Source: Clostridiales bacterium UBA7273 (lineage in GTDB: Bacteria > Bacillota > Clostridia > Oscillospirales > Oscillospiraceae). From it: a DNA stretch of 20,381 nt. The notes beneath the pieces are model-generated. The model did not search any database. It was not told where the DNA came from and was given only the letters and a program-made list of their open reading frames with translations. This document shows positions 14,126 through 20,381 of the stretch, one piece after another. Position numbers and translations under genes: made by a program. Positions within the stretch are counted from its first letter, which is position 1. Every line of letters starts with the position of its first letter. The stretch lies in assembly GCA_002472405.1 (NCBI GenBank), contig DKRV01000010.1, forward strand, positions 1-20,381, given 5' to 3'.

Positions 14126-15400
14126 ATGGAGAAAACCGTGAAGCACAGATTTTTAAATAACGCGCTGTTTACAGCGCTGATAGTTCCGCTGGCCTTTTTT
14201 GTACTGCGCGATACTATTTCCATTTTGACCGAACTCATGTTCAGGTCGATCGGAGGTGAGGATTCGCTGCTGTATCAGATAAATGACGATATTGCAAGAC
14301 TTATTATCGCCGGATTGCTGATGCTGATAATGCCGATCTTTTTCCGCGGAAGGTGTAATTTCGGTTTTAAAGGCGGATTTCTGAAGCTCGGCATTTTGCT
14401 TTCGCTGCCGGAACTCATCGTTCCGCTGTGGAATCTTTTGCAGATAAAGGTCTATGACTCTCCGCTTGTTGCCGGAACGACCGCCGTTATCGCCGCTATA
14501 TTCCATGGCATCGGCCCGGGAGTGTCCGAAGAGGTGTTTTGCCGCGGCTTTACCGTGTCAAACCTGATGCGCATCTGGAAGGATAAGCCGAACAGGATCC
14601 TCTGCTGTATGCTGGTTTCCGGTGCCGCTTTCGGGCTTCTTCATGCGGTCAATGTGATCGTGACCGGCGACGTTTTCGCGGCTCTGATCCAGGTCATCTA
14701 CACAACTGCGATCGGAATGTTTTCCGGCGCTGTTTTCCTTCGATCCCGGAGCATCTGGGGTGTTATTTTGATGCACTCTCTGACCGATATTTCTGCTTTT
14801 ATAGCCGTGTTTGAAAGCAATACAACAGGCATGGATATCGTGTTCTGCGTTGTCGGCTCGCTGCTGTTTATTGCGTTGGCGCTTTATCTTATTCGCCCCG
14901 CAAAACGTTCCGAGATCGACGCACTTTGGGAAGACGGTTGGGACTTCGGCGCTGAGGACGGAAAAACACGCGCCGGAGCAAAGGCAGCGGCAATTATATC
15001 GGCTGTTCTGATCGTTGCATTTGCGGCATCGATCGGCGTAATGCTCTATCAGTCAAAAATGGGATATGATATTCCGATGTTCCCGGCAGAGCAGAAAGAG
15101 ATAGACAAAGATGTGCAGTATAAGCTGAGTGACGATAAAACGAAGCTTACGATCCTGCTTCCGTATGTCGGCGGCGAAACATATGATCTTGAAAATTCCG
15201 ATTCCGAGTCGCTTGCTTTGGATGACTGCCGCGAAAACGGAGATACTTACATTTTCGAGTTTTCACATAAAGGTACCGGTACGGAGAATGTCAAGCTCAC
15301 TTTCTCAAAAACATTAGGCGATATGCCCGTAGCGATCGAGGACTACACGGTAACGGTCAGCTTCAATGCCGACGGTACGATATCTTCGGTCGGAGGCTGA
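14126..15400 (+). CDS. CPBP family intramembrane glutamic endopeptidase-like protein
   Basis: A 424-residue membrane protein with the Abi/CPBP (Rce1-like) core in residues about 55-230. Motif 1 is SEEVFCRGF (Glu135, Glu136, Arg140), motif 2 FGLLHAVN (His173) and motif 3 HSLTDISAF (His217, Asp221). Bacterial members are intramembrane proteases, some linked to bacteriocin self-immunity or regulated proteolysis. Spans at about 232-250 and 285-305 follow, then a polar, probably extracellular domain of about 110 residues (QYKLSDDKTKLTILLPYVGG...) that core CPBP proteins lack. I chose ATG 14126, eight bases after GGAGG, over an in-frame GTG 9 bases earlier. The next gene starts 3 bases after its stop. 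Client protein unknown. Confidence 0.87.
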   Translation: MEKTVKHRFLNNALFTALIVPLAFFVLRDTISILTELMFRSIGGEDSLLYQINDDIARLIIAGLLMLIMPIFFRGRCNFGFKGGFLKLGILLSLPELIVPLWNLLQIKVYDSPLVAGTTAVIAAIFHGIGPGVSEEVFCRGFTVSNLMRIWKDKPNRILCCMLVSGAAFGLLHAVNVIVTGDVFAALIQVIYTTAIGMFSGAVFLRSRSIWGVILMHSLTDISAFIAVFESNTTGMDIVFCVVGSLLFIALALYLIRPAKRSEIDALWEDGWDFGAEDGKTRAGAKAAAIISAVLIVAFAASIGVMLYQSKMGYDIPMFPAEQKEIDKDVQYKLSDDKTKLTILLPYVGGETYDLENSDSESLALDDCRENGDTYIFEFSHKGTGTENVKLTFSKTLGDMPVAIEDYTVTVSFNADGTISSVGG

Positions 15401-15403
15401 GCC

Positions 15404-16033
15404 ATGAAAAAAATATCCGCTGCGTTCGGCAGCCTGCCGATGACATGGCCGATAGTCTGCGGCTTTGCGGTGATCACTGGTATCTATGTCGGCGTAATAA
15501 ATCAGATACCGATCTTGCATGATACTTCGTTTCAGGACATTGCCGTCACGCTCGAGTGGTGGGTGCTGTTTGCGGTTTTGATCGTGTCAAACTGCAAAAG
15601 TGCATGGGAGGCCGGTCTCAAATGCCTTGTGTTTTTCCTCATAAGCCAGCCGGTAATTTACCTCGTTGAGCTGCCGACGATCGGCTTGGACAAGGCGCTT
15701 TACTACTACACGGGCATCTGGCTGCCCATTTCTCTGCTGACCCTCCCCGGCGGAGCGATCGCATTCCTTGCAAAGCGGCAGAATGTCTTGGGCGCTGCGA
15801 TACTCGGCGTAGGAAATACAATAGTCGCTCTTATGGGAGTAAGCTATTTTATGCAAATGCTCGGCTCGTTTCCACGGCATCTGCTGACGGTGGTATCATG
15901 TGCGGCAATCGTTGCCGTAACCATTCTCGGAATGCAGAAAAAGTGGCGGACGCGGCTTTTATCGGCGGCGATCACCGTTCTGCTGACGGCCGTGATTGCA
16001 GCTTGGACAGTGATGAATGGAAGAACTCTCTAA
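15404..16033 (+). CDS. Polytopic membrane protein, unknown function
   Basis: 209 residues with about 6-7 hydrophobic segments (about 15-33, 51-64, 70-90, 104-124, 129-148, 162-180, 185-203). There are short loops and no recognisable catalytic motif. ATG 15404 lies 7 bases behind GGAGG, and this ribosome site is inside the end of the CPBP gene, so the two are coupled. It may be a membrane partner of the CPBP protease or its substrate; this rests on position only. I cannot assign a family. Confidence 0.8.
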   Translation: MKKISAAFGSLPMTWPIVCGFAVITGIYVGVINQIPILHDTSFQDIAVTLEWWVLFAVLIVSNCKSAWEAGLKCLVFFLISQPVIYLVELPTIGLDKALYYYTGIWLPISLLTLPGGAIAFLAKRQNVLGAAILGVGNTIVALMGVSYFMQMLGSFPRHLLTVVSCAAIVAVTILGMQKKWRTRLLSAAITVLLTAVIAAWTVMNGRTL

Positions 16034-16056
16034 AGCTGCACAGCGCTCTTAATTTT

Positions 16057-16087
16057 TTGTGCATTGTGCGAAAAACAATGCTATAAT
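16057..16087 (+). promoter_or_regulatory. Internal promoter with overlapping inverted repeat before the DUF2975 gene
   Basis: An extended -10, TGCTATAAT (16079-16087), has a poor -35 (TTGTGC at 16057-16062, 19-base spacing). The inverted repeat GCATTGT (16061-16067) / ACAATGC (16075-16081) fills the spacer, which suggests a repressor site. The DUF2975 start codon is about 60 bases downstream. Confidence 0.55.
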
Positions 16088-16147
16088 ACAGCTATCTATC
16101 ACAGGGACGCTCGGGCAGAGCGCCTTTCGCAGAAAGGAACAGCATAC

Positions 16148-16909
16148 ATGAATTCCGATACTATTTCAAAATTCCGACTGTTTGGCAAGGCGGGAAAGAT
16201 AGTCATGACGGTTTTGACCGTGGTAGCGGCGCTTATAACGATCTTCTGCTGCATTGCGGTCGCTTTCGTCGCAGCTTTGCCGGATAATGCACTGACGGTG
16301 CGCGTTGTTGAAAACACCGAGCTGCGCTTCAATGCGGAAAGCTTTGATACATTGTGGAATATTATCGGAGGAAGCTTCAGCTATTCGGGCGAAAGCAGCC
16401 CTGAGCAGATACTCGGGGAGGGGTCAGGTACGATAACACCGCCCGAGGATCAGCAGTTTAAAACGGAGCTTAGGCTCTTTAACCGCTCATATGATTCTGC
16501 CGAGATCCACTCCGACGGAAATACGAAAGTCATGCAGGCCGAGGCTTCCCCGGCCGAATATATCGCAAGCGATCTTACGAAAGTGTTTATCTTCGCGGCG
16601 CTGTTTGCAGCGTCCGCCACTGCTGCGCTTTGGATGCTCAGGGGGCTGTTTTCCGTGCTTACCAAGTGCCAGTCACCGTTCTGCGGCGAGGTCGTAGCCA
16701 AAATGCGCGGATTTGGATTTTCGCTTCTTCCGGTTGCCGTTTTTGCGTCTGCCGCCGAGACGATGCTGGAGAGCTTTTTCGCCGCAGGAAAAAGCACCAA
16801 CGTCAGCATTCAGTGGGGCATTTTGATTGCGTTTGTTGTAACCATGGCTCTGGTGGCTGTTTTCAGATACGGTGTTCAGCTGCAAAAGGAATCGGATGAG
16901 ACCCTGTAA
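16148..16909 (+). CDS. DUF2975 family membrane protein
   Basis: 253 residues: a span at about 18-42, a polar extracytoplasmic region (50-140), a span at 143-165, the segment LFSVLTKCQSPFCGEVVAKM (167-186) typical of DUF2975 proteins, then two more spans (189-208, 222-240). The start is ATG 16148, behind AAAGGAA; the frame is open further upstream to 16064, but that region holds the promoter. It is followed 12 bases later by a small XRE regulator, the arrangement seen for DUF2975/YozG-like pairs in Firmicutes (for example yoaS-yozG). The family's function is not established; a membrane sensor or anti-regulator of the adjacent XRE protein is a reasonable hypothesis. Confidence 0.85.
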   Translation: MNSDTISKFRLFGKAGKIVMTVLTVVAALITIFCCIAVAFVAALPDNALTVRVVENTELRFNAESFDTLWNIIGGSFSYSGESSPEQILGEGSGTITPPEDQQFKTELRLFNRSYDSAEIHSDGNTKVMQAEASPAEYIASDLTKVFIFAALFAASATAALWMLRGLFSVLTKCQSPFCGEVVAKMRGFGFSLLPVAVFASAAETMLESFFAAGKSTNVSIQWGILIAFVVTMALVAVFRYGVQLQKESDETL

Positions 16910-16921
16910 GGAGGAGGAAGA

Positions 16922-17137
16922 ATGGGACAGATCATTTTGCGGCTGGATCGTGTCATGGCCGACAGGAAAATGAGCCTGAATGAGCTATCGGCAAGAGTCG
17001 GCGTTGCCAACGTGAATTTATCAAAAATGAAAAACGGTCATATCAGCGCCATCCGCTTTTCCACCTTGGCGGCCATCTGCGATGTTCTCAATTGCCAGCC
17101 GGGAGATATATTGGAATACAAGCCTGACGAGGAGTGA
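16922..17137 (+). CDS. Small XRE/Cro-CI family transcriptional regulator (YozG-like)
   Basis: 71 residues, essentially only a five-helix HTH domain: LNELSARVGVANVNLSKMKN forms the helix-turn-helix (about 19-38), followed by FSTLAAICDVLNCQPGDILEY, the usual ending of this minimal class. There is a very strong ribosome site, AAGGAGGAGG, 4-5 bases before ATG. It lies 12 bases after the DUF2975 gene and is the last gene before the terminator. It likely regulates its own cluster through the palindromes at 14073 and/or 16061; the promoter at 16057 would allow DUF2975-XRE to be made separately from the CPBP genes. Confidence 0.92.
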   Translation: MGQIILRLDRVMADRKMSLNELSARVGVANVNLSKMKNGHISAIRFSTLAAICDVLNCQPGDILEYKPDEE

Positions 17138-17152
17138 ACCTTGCTGGTACAT

Positions 17153-17197
17153 AAAAAACGGCATAGTCGGGTAAACGACTATGCCGATATTCTTTTT
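17153..17197. terminator. Bidirectional terminator between convergent genes
   Basis: An 11-bp perfect stem, CGGCATAGTCG (17159-17169) with CGACTATGCCG (17176-17186), loop GGTAAA. It has an A-run on the left (17153-17158) and a T-rich right side (ATATTCTTTTT), so it can end both the XRE cluster and the minus-strand gene. Confidence 0.9.
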
Positions 17198-17199
17198 GC

Positions 17200-17550
17200 T
17201 CAGTCATCTTTTTCGTTTTCACACTGCTGTGCGCTAAGGCGCTCGACCTCGGCCTTAAGCTCTGCGTTCTGAGCCTTCAGCTCGTCGAGCTTTTTATTCA
17301 CCGGCGCAAGCTGGCGCTTAAGCTCGCCGGAAACGATGCCTTTATAGAACGTATAGCGTCCCGTAAGGCTCACTGCCGACAAAACGACTGCCGCGCCGCC
17401 GGCAGCAATGCCGACCTTTTTGACATCGACCTTGCGCAAAAGGTGCATAACCGTGCGCTTGTTGAGCTTGCCGGGCTGCAAAAGCTCCAGAGGGCTTATA
17501 TCCTCGGGCTGAACCTCGACCTCAACGCTGCGCTTTGCGATCTTTTTCAT
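17200..17550 (-). CDS. Membrane protein with C-terminal coiled coil, unknown function
   Basis: 116 residues: a basic, polar N-terminus (1-45), one glycine/alanine-rich span VGIAAGGAAVVLSAVSLTG (46-64), then a charged heptad-like segment (73-108: LKRQLAPVNKKLDELKAQNA and onward) predicted as a coiled coil, and an acidic end. ATG 17550 follows GGAGGGG by 5 bases. Its own extended -10 promoter lies upstream. It looks like a small membrane scaffold or stabilising protein; no family recognised. It is single-gene, between the XRE cluster and a divergent aminotransferase. Confidence 0.82.
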   Translation of the reverse strand: MKKIAKRSVEVEVQPEDISPLELLQPGKLNKRTVMHLLRKVDVKKVGIAAGGAAVVLSAVSLTGRYTFYKGIVSGELKRQLAPVNKKLDELKAQNAELKAEVERLSAQQCENEKDD

Positions 17551-17580
17551 AAAAACCCCTCCATAAATATCTTTGTCTGT

Positions 17581-17608
17581 ATTATAGCACCATCTCCGCT
17601 TTTTTCAA
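17581..17608 (-). promoter_or_regulatory. Promoter of the coiled-coil membrane protein gene
   Basis: On the minus strand TTGAAA (17603-17608), a 16-base spacer and TATAAT (17581-17586) preceded by TG (extended -10, TGCTATAAT), the same -10 form as at 16079. Confidence 0.7.
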
Positions 17609-17619
17609 GTCCGCATGTC

Positions 17620-17648
17620 TTGAATATGAGCTGCGGCTGTGGCATAAT
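17620..17648 (+). promoter_or_regulatory. Promoter of the plus-strand aminotransferase gene
   Basis: TTGAAT (17620-17625) and CATAAT (17643-17648) with a 17-base spacer. The divergent -35 boxes form a small inverted repeat, TTCAAG-N9-CTTGAA. Confidence 0.6.
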
Positions 17649-17677
17649 AAAACGATCAAACGAAAGGCCTTTGGACA

Positions 17678-18826
17678 ATGGAAAGATTCATAGCAGAAAG
17701 ATTCCGCTCCTTCGGCGGCGGACTTGCTCTCGATACGGGAGCGATATTAAAATATACAGACCTCATAGATCTCAGCATCGGCGACACGGATATAGTGACC
17801 GATGAGAGAATAATCAACGCAGCTTTCCGCGATGCAAAGGCAGGGCATACCCACTACGGCGATCCGCACGGCGACCCTGAGCTTATTGATGCCGTTTGCC
17901 GTGCATGGAACGAGGATTTCGGGCAGTCGATCGACCCGGAGCGCATTCTGGTGACCGCATCGAGCTGCCTTGGCATGTCGCTTGTCATGCTCGGCATTCT
18001 CGACCCCGGCGACGAGGTGCTTGTTTTCTCGCCATATTTTCCGATGTACAGAGAGCAGATCGAGCTTGCCGGAGGAGTGTGCGTCGAGGTTCCGACCTAC
18101 GCAAGCGAGGGCTTTGCGATAAAAAAAGAGCGCCTCGATGCAGCGATAACTCCGCGCACAAAGGCGATGGTATTCAATAACCCAACAAATCCGACGGCAA
18201 TGGCATACGGCGCGGATACGATGCGCCTGCTTGCCGAGACAGCAAAAGAGCATGATCTGCTCATCGTTGCCGACGAGATATACACATCATACATGTTTTC
18301 AGAGCCGTTTACGCCGATGCGCACGCTGCCGGGCATGGCTGAGCGCACCGTCACGCTAAACAGCTTTTCTAAAAACTATCTCATGACCGGCTGGCGCGTC
18401 GGCACGATTATAGCGGAGCCTGCGCTTATAAAAACCATGCAGAGGATAAACGGCGCGCTTATCTACACAGCTCCGTCGGTCTCGCAGCGCGCGGCGATAC
18501 AGGCGCTGCACGACCGCGAGGATATCCGCGCACGCTATATAAGAGAATACCGCGAGCGGGTGTTTTACGCCGCCGAGAGGATAAGGAGCATTCCGTATTT
18601 TGAGCTTAACGAGCCGCACGGAACGTTTTATCTCTTCCCGTCGATAAGAAAAACAAAGCTCGACTCGGCTCGGTTTTGTGCTGAGCTGCTTGAAAAGGCG
18701 CATGTGCTTGTCACAAACGGCGCGGCATTCGGCAAAACGGGCGAGGGGCATGTGCGCATTGCCTGCACAGTTGGCCGTGATAAGCTCTGCGAGGCATTCG
18801 ACCGAATGGAAAAGCTGAAATTCTAA
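17678..18826 (+). CDS. PLP-dependent aminotransferase, class I/II (fold type I)
   Basis: A 382-residue cytosolic aminotransferase. Fold-type-I marks: HYGDPHGDPELIDAV (59-73), NNPTNPTA with Asn171, ADEIY (Asp199, Tyr202), the Schiff-base lysine in SFSKNYLMTGWRVG (Lys232, with Arg240), and a C-terminal GHVRIAC arginine expected to bind the substrate carboxylate. Length is normal (about 380-400). ATG 17678 follows GAAAGG with a 10-base gap; the promoter is 30 bases upstream. The amino donor and acceptor cannot be told: aspartate-, aromatic- or branched-chain-type reactions are all possible. It ends convergently with another aminotransferase at a shared terminator. The two are clearly different proteins, not a recent duplication. 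Confidence 0.93.
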   Translation: MERFIAERFRSFGGGLALDTGAILKYTDLIDLSIGDTDIVTDERIINAAFRDAKAGHTHYGDPHGDPELIDAVCRAWNEDFGQSIDPERILVTASSCLGMSLVMLGILDPGDEVLVFSPYFPMYREQIELAGGVCVEVPTYASEGFAIKKERLDAAITPRTKAMVFNNPTNPTAMAYGADTMRLLAETAKEHDLLIVADEIYTSYMFSEPFTPMRTLPGMAERTVTLNSFSKNYLMTGWRVGTIIAEPALIKTMQRINGALIYTAPSVSQRAAIQALHDREDIRARYIREYRERVFYAAERIRSIPYFELNEPHGTFYLFPSIRKTKLDSARFCAELLEKAHVLVTNGAAFGKTGEGHVRIACTVGRDKLCEAFDRMEKLKF

Positions 18827-18839
18827 TTAAGATCTAAAG

Positions 18840-18872
18840 AAAAAAGTCTCAGGGGCATCCTGAGACTTTTTT
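18840..18872. terminator. Bidirectional terminator between the two aminotransferase genes
   Basis: AAAAAAGTCTCAGG, loop GGCAT, CCTGAGACTTTTTT: a near-perfect stem with A- and T-runs on both sides, placed between convergent stops at 18826 and 18879. Confidence 0.93.
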
Positions 18873-18878
18873 GGCTTA

Positions 18879-20000
18879 TCACAGCAAATTCAAATACTCC
18901 GTCACCGCGGCAAGACCGCCGATAAGCTCCTGCTTTGAGCACGCATAGCCCACGCGGAAGCTGTGCGGCTGCTCGAAGCAGTCGCCGGGAGTTACGAACG
19001 CGCCGGTCTTGTGATACATTTCGCGGCAGAAATCGTAGGAGGGGATATCGAGATCGTAGTAAACAAGCGCGGTCGTTCCGGCCTGAGGCTTTACATAGTG
19101 CACCTGCGGTGTGTCGTTTACCCATTTGTCGAGTATGGCGAGGTTCTCGCGCACGATGCTTTTGTTGCGCTCAAGGAGCTTATCGCTGCCCGAGAGGGCA
19201 ACGGCCCCTATCGCCTCGTCAAGCATGCCGCAGCTAACGAGGTTATAATCCCTGTGCGAGATGCAGCTTTTAATGACGTCCTTATCGTGCGTTGCTATCC
19301 AGCCGAGGCGTATTCCGGCAAGAGAGAATACCTTGGACATGCTGCTGACGGATATGCCCTTGTCGTACAGATCGACTATCGACTCGCTCCACACGTCGTC
19401 CTGCGTCAGATGGCGGTAGACCTCGTCGCACATGACGTATGCGCCGACGCTTTTCGCTATCTCGACTATCTGCATGAGCATATCCTTTGACATAAGTGCG
19501 CCGGTGGGGTTGTTGGGATTATTTATGCAGATCATTTTGGTTCCGGGAACGGCAAGAGCACGCAGCTCGTCAAGATCGGGCAGAAAACCGTTTTTCTCGC
19601 TCAGGTGCAGAAGCTTCAGATCCGCGCCGAAGGATTCCGGGATAGAGTACAGCTGCTGATAGGTCGGCATGATGCTTATAATGCGGTCGCCCGGCTCAAC
19701 GAGCGAGTAGAAAATGTGGTGGTTTGCACCCGATGCGCCGTGAGTGGTGACTATCTCCTCGGGCTTGAGGGTCTTGTAAAGCTTGCAAATGCCGTTTTTA
19801 AGCTCCGGCGCGCCCTCAATATAGCCGTATGTCAGGCGCTGCGAGCACATGGAGCTCAAGAATGCCTGCTTGTCAGTTCCTGTCAGCTCAAAAAGCTCAT
19901 CTATTGAGACGGAATTTACGCAGGTCTCGGCAATGTTATACTTTGCGCCTGTTTCATAGGCGTTCATCCATTCTTCGACTTCAAAAGGCTTGATCTTCAT
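18879..20000 (-). CDS. PLP-dependent aminotransferase, class I/II (fold type I)
   Basis: 373 residues of the aspartate-aminotransferase superfamily. Visible marks are THGASGANHHIFYSL (86-100), INNPNNPTG (Asn164), CDEVYRHL (Asp192, Tyr195), SMSKVFSLAGIRLGW (Schiff-base Lys223, Arg231) and SFRVGYAC near the end, with the carboxylate-binding arginine. I chose ATG 20000 behind AGGAGG; the frame is open back to 20153, but that stretch lies in the leader, starts near the promoter and is not conserved-looking. The gene has its own promoter and a hairpin-rich 5' leader, so its expression may be controlled after initiation. The substrate is not determinable from sequence; it is only distantly similar to the neighbouring aminotransferase. 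Confidence 0.93.
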   Translation of the reverse strand: MKIKPFEVEEWMNAYETGAKYNIAETCVNSVSIDELFELTGTDKQAFLSSMCSQRLTYGYIEGAPELKNGICKLYKTLKPEEIVTTHGASGANHHIFYSLVEPGDRIISIMPTYQQLYSIPESFGADLKLLHLSEKNGFLPDLDELRALAVPGTKMICINNPNNPTGALMSKDMLMQIVEIAKSVGAYVMCDEVYRHLTQDDVWSESIVDLYDKGISVSSMSKVFSLAGIRLGWIATHDKDVIKSCISHRDYNLVSCGMLDEAIGAVALSGSDKLLERNKSIVRENLAILDKWVNDTPQVHYVKPQAGTTALVYYDLDIPSYDFCREMYHKTGAFVTPGDCFEQPHSFRVGYACSKQELIGGLAAVTEYLNLL

Positions 20001-20135
20001 CTTTATACCTCCTAAAAAACAATAAAACGCCCGAGGCTCTTCCTTATAACGTGTTTCCACGCCGTACCTACGGAAAAGTCCCGTGCGCTTTTGATCCATC
20101 ACCCGGTGGTGACGGAAGCGAATATTATGTTTGCA
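20001..20135 (-). promoter_or_regulatory. Structured 5' leader of the minus-strand aminotransferase gene (possible cis-regulatory RNA)
   Basis: About 135 transcribed bases before the start contain TCACC-ACCG-GGTGA, ACGG/CCGT, CCG/CGG around GTACGG, and a CGTG-GAAA-CACG tetraloop hairpin. A short GCC-TCG-GGC hairpin followed by TTTTATTGTTTTTT just before the ribosome site could act as an attenuator. I see no T-box (GGTGGNACCGCG) and no riboswitch core I recognise. Confidence 0.4.
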
Positions 20136-20141
20136 GGATGA

Positions 20142-20170
20142 ATTAAAACACAAAATCTGCGCTTTGTCAA
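20142..20170 (-). promoter_or_regulatory. Promoter of the minus-strand aminotransferase gene
   Basis: On the minus strand TTGACA (20165-20170), a 17-base spacer and TTTAAT (20142-20147). Transcription would start near 20135. Confidence 0.75.
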
Positions 20171-20258
20171 GCGCTGCGATGCATAAAAATGCATTTGAGT
20201 GATAAAAACCGCGGAGAACCGCAGCATTTTGCCCACACTCGACTTTAGTGAAGAGTGA

Positions 20259-20381
20259 ATAAGCTGACGAGAGTCGAACCCATATCGCCTGTCGGCGCGC
20301 CCTTCCGGCTATTTTCGCCTTTTTTGCTTTGATGGGCGCCAGCCCACCTGCACCAAAGAAAGCCGAAAATATCTCGAAAAG
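20259..20381 (+). repeat. Dispersed structured repeat, copy B (reaches window end)
   Basis: This is the plus-strand counterpart of 6116-6218, sharing about 60 bases from ATAAGCTGAC through GCCTT with about a dozen, mainly transition, differences. A hairpin follows: the TATTTTCG-to-GCTTTG arm (20310-20331) pairs with the CAAAG-to-CGAAAATA arm (20354-20371), enclosing GGGC-GCCA-GCCC (20334-20345). No gene lies between 20171 and the window end. Just upstream, 20236-20256 holds a small CACTC/GAGTG inverted repeat. Confidence 0.8.

Noticed and set aside
20041..20135. T-box, SAM or fluoride riboswitch before the aminotransferase
   Set aside because: GGTGATGG and GGTACGG fragments were compared with the core motifs of these classes and do not fit in order or spacing; left as an unclassified leader.
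20255..20300. tRNA or tmRNA 3' end on the minus strand (GGGTTCGACTCTCGT resembles a T-arm)
   Set aside because: A T-loop-like TTCGACT with a 5-bp wobble stem is present, but no acceptor, D-arm or anticodon arm can be built. The same motif recurs in the repeat copies, so it is part of the repeat.

Overview
The window suggests an anaerobic gut-type Clostridia (Oscillospirales-like), Gram-positive with an S-layer or other SLH-anchored surface. This is inferred from gene content and style, not from a marker gene. It carries oxygen-sensitive 2-hydroxyacyl-CoA dehydratase subunits, a type III glutamine synthetase and a triple-SLH surface protein. Ribosome sites are strong AGGAGG types, sigma-A promoters are TTGACA/TATAAT-like, and hairpin/T-tract terminators are abundant.

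Layout. 1-1010 (minus): a secreted protein with a long Asp-Ala dipeptide tract running off the window edge, broken by an in-frame TAA and preceded by a hairpin-rich leader. 1110-2044 (plus): a pyridoxal/pyridoxamine kinase with its own promoter. 2120-5273 (plus): an operon of two 2-hydroxyacyl-CoA dehydratase-family subunits plus a 57-residue single-span membrane peptide, closed by a terminator. 5342-6404 (minus): decayed, probably mobile-element-derived sequence with overlapping frames, one small gene with a perfect ribosome site, a truncated ORF and two copies of a dispersed repeat. 6404-8220 (minus): an SLH surface protein with an internal 57-bp duplication. 8221-8561: mostly non-coding, with one weak gene relic. 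8562-10586 (minus): phosphatidylserine decarboxylase translationally coupled to a YbhN-type membrane protein. 10605-13986 (plus): type III glutamine synthetase and an AI-2E-family membrane protein. 14041-17197 (plus): a CPBP protease-like protein, an unknown membrane protein, a DUF2975 membrane protein and a small XRE regulator. 17200-17608 (minus): a membrane/coiled-coil protein. 17620-20170: two convergent PLP aminotransferases, the minus-strand one with a structured leader. 20259-20381: a second full-type copy of the dispersed repeat at the window end.

How the genes work together. Three PLP-related genes (one kinase, two aminotransferases) and glutamine synthetase give the window an amino-nitrogen theme. 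The dehydratase pair would fit amino-acid fermentation through 2-oxo and 2-hydroxy acids, although its ATP-dependent activator is absent here. Psd and the YbhN-like protein form an envelope-lipid pair. The CPBP-DUF2975-XRE cluster looks self-regulated, with palindromes at both of its promoters.

Most unusual observations: a dispersed repeat whose two full copies keep the same nested hairpin with different arm sequences; a near-perfect 13-bp palindrome that contains both -35 boxes of the divergent glutamine synthetase and phospholipid promoters; the Asp-Ala gene split by one stop codon; and the unannotated membrane peptide in the dehydratase operon.
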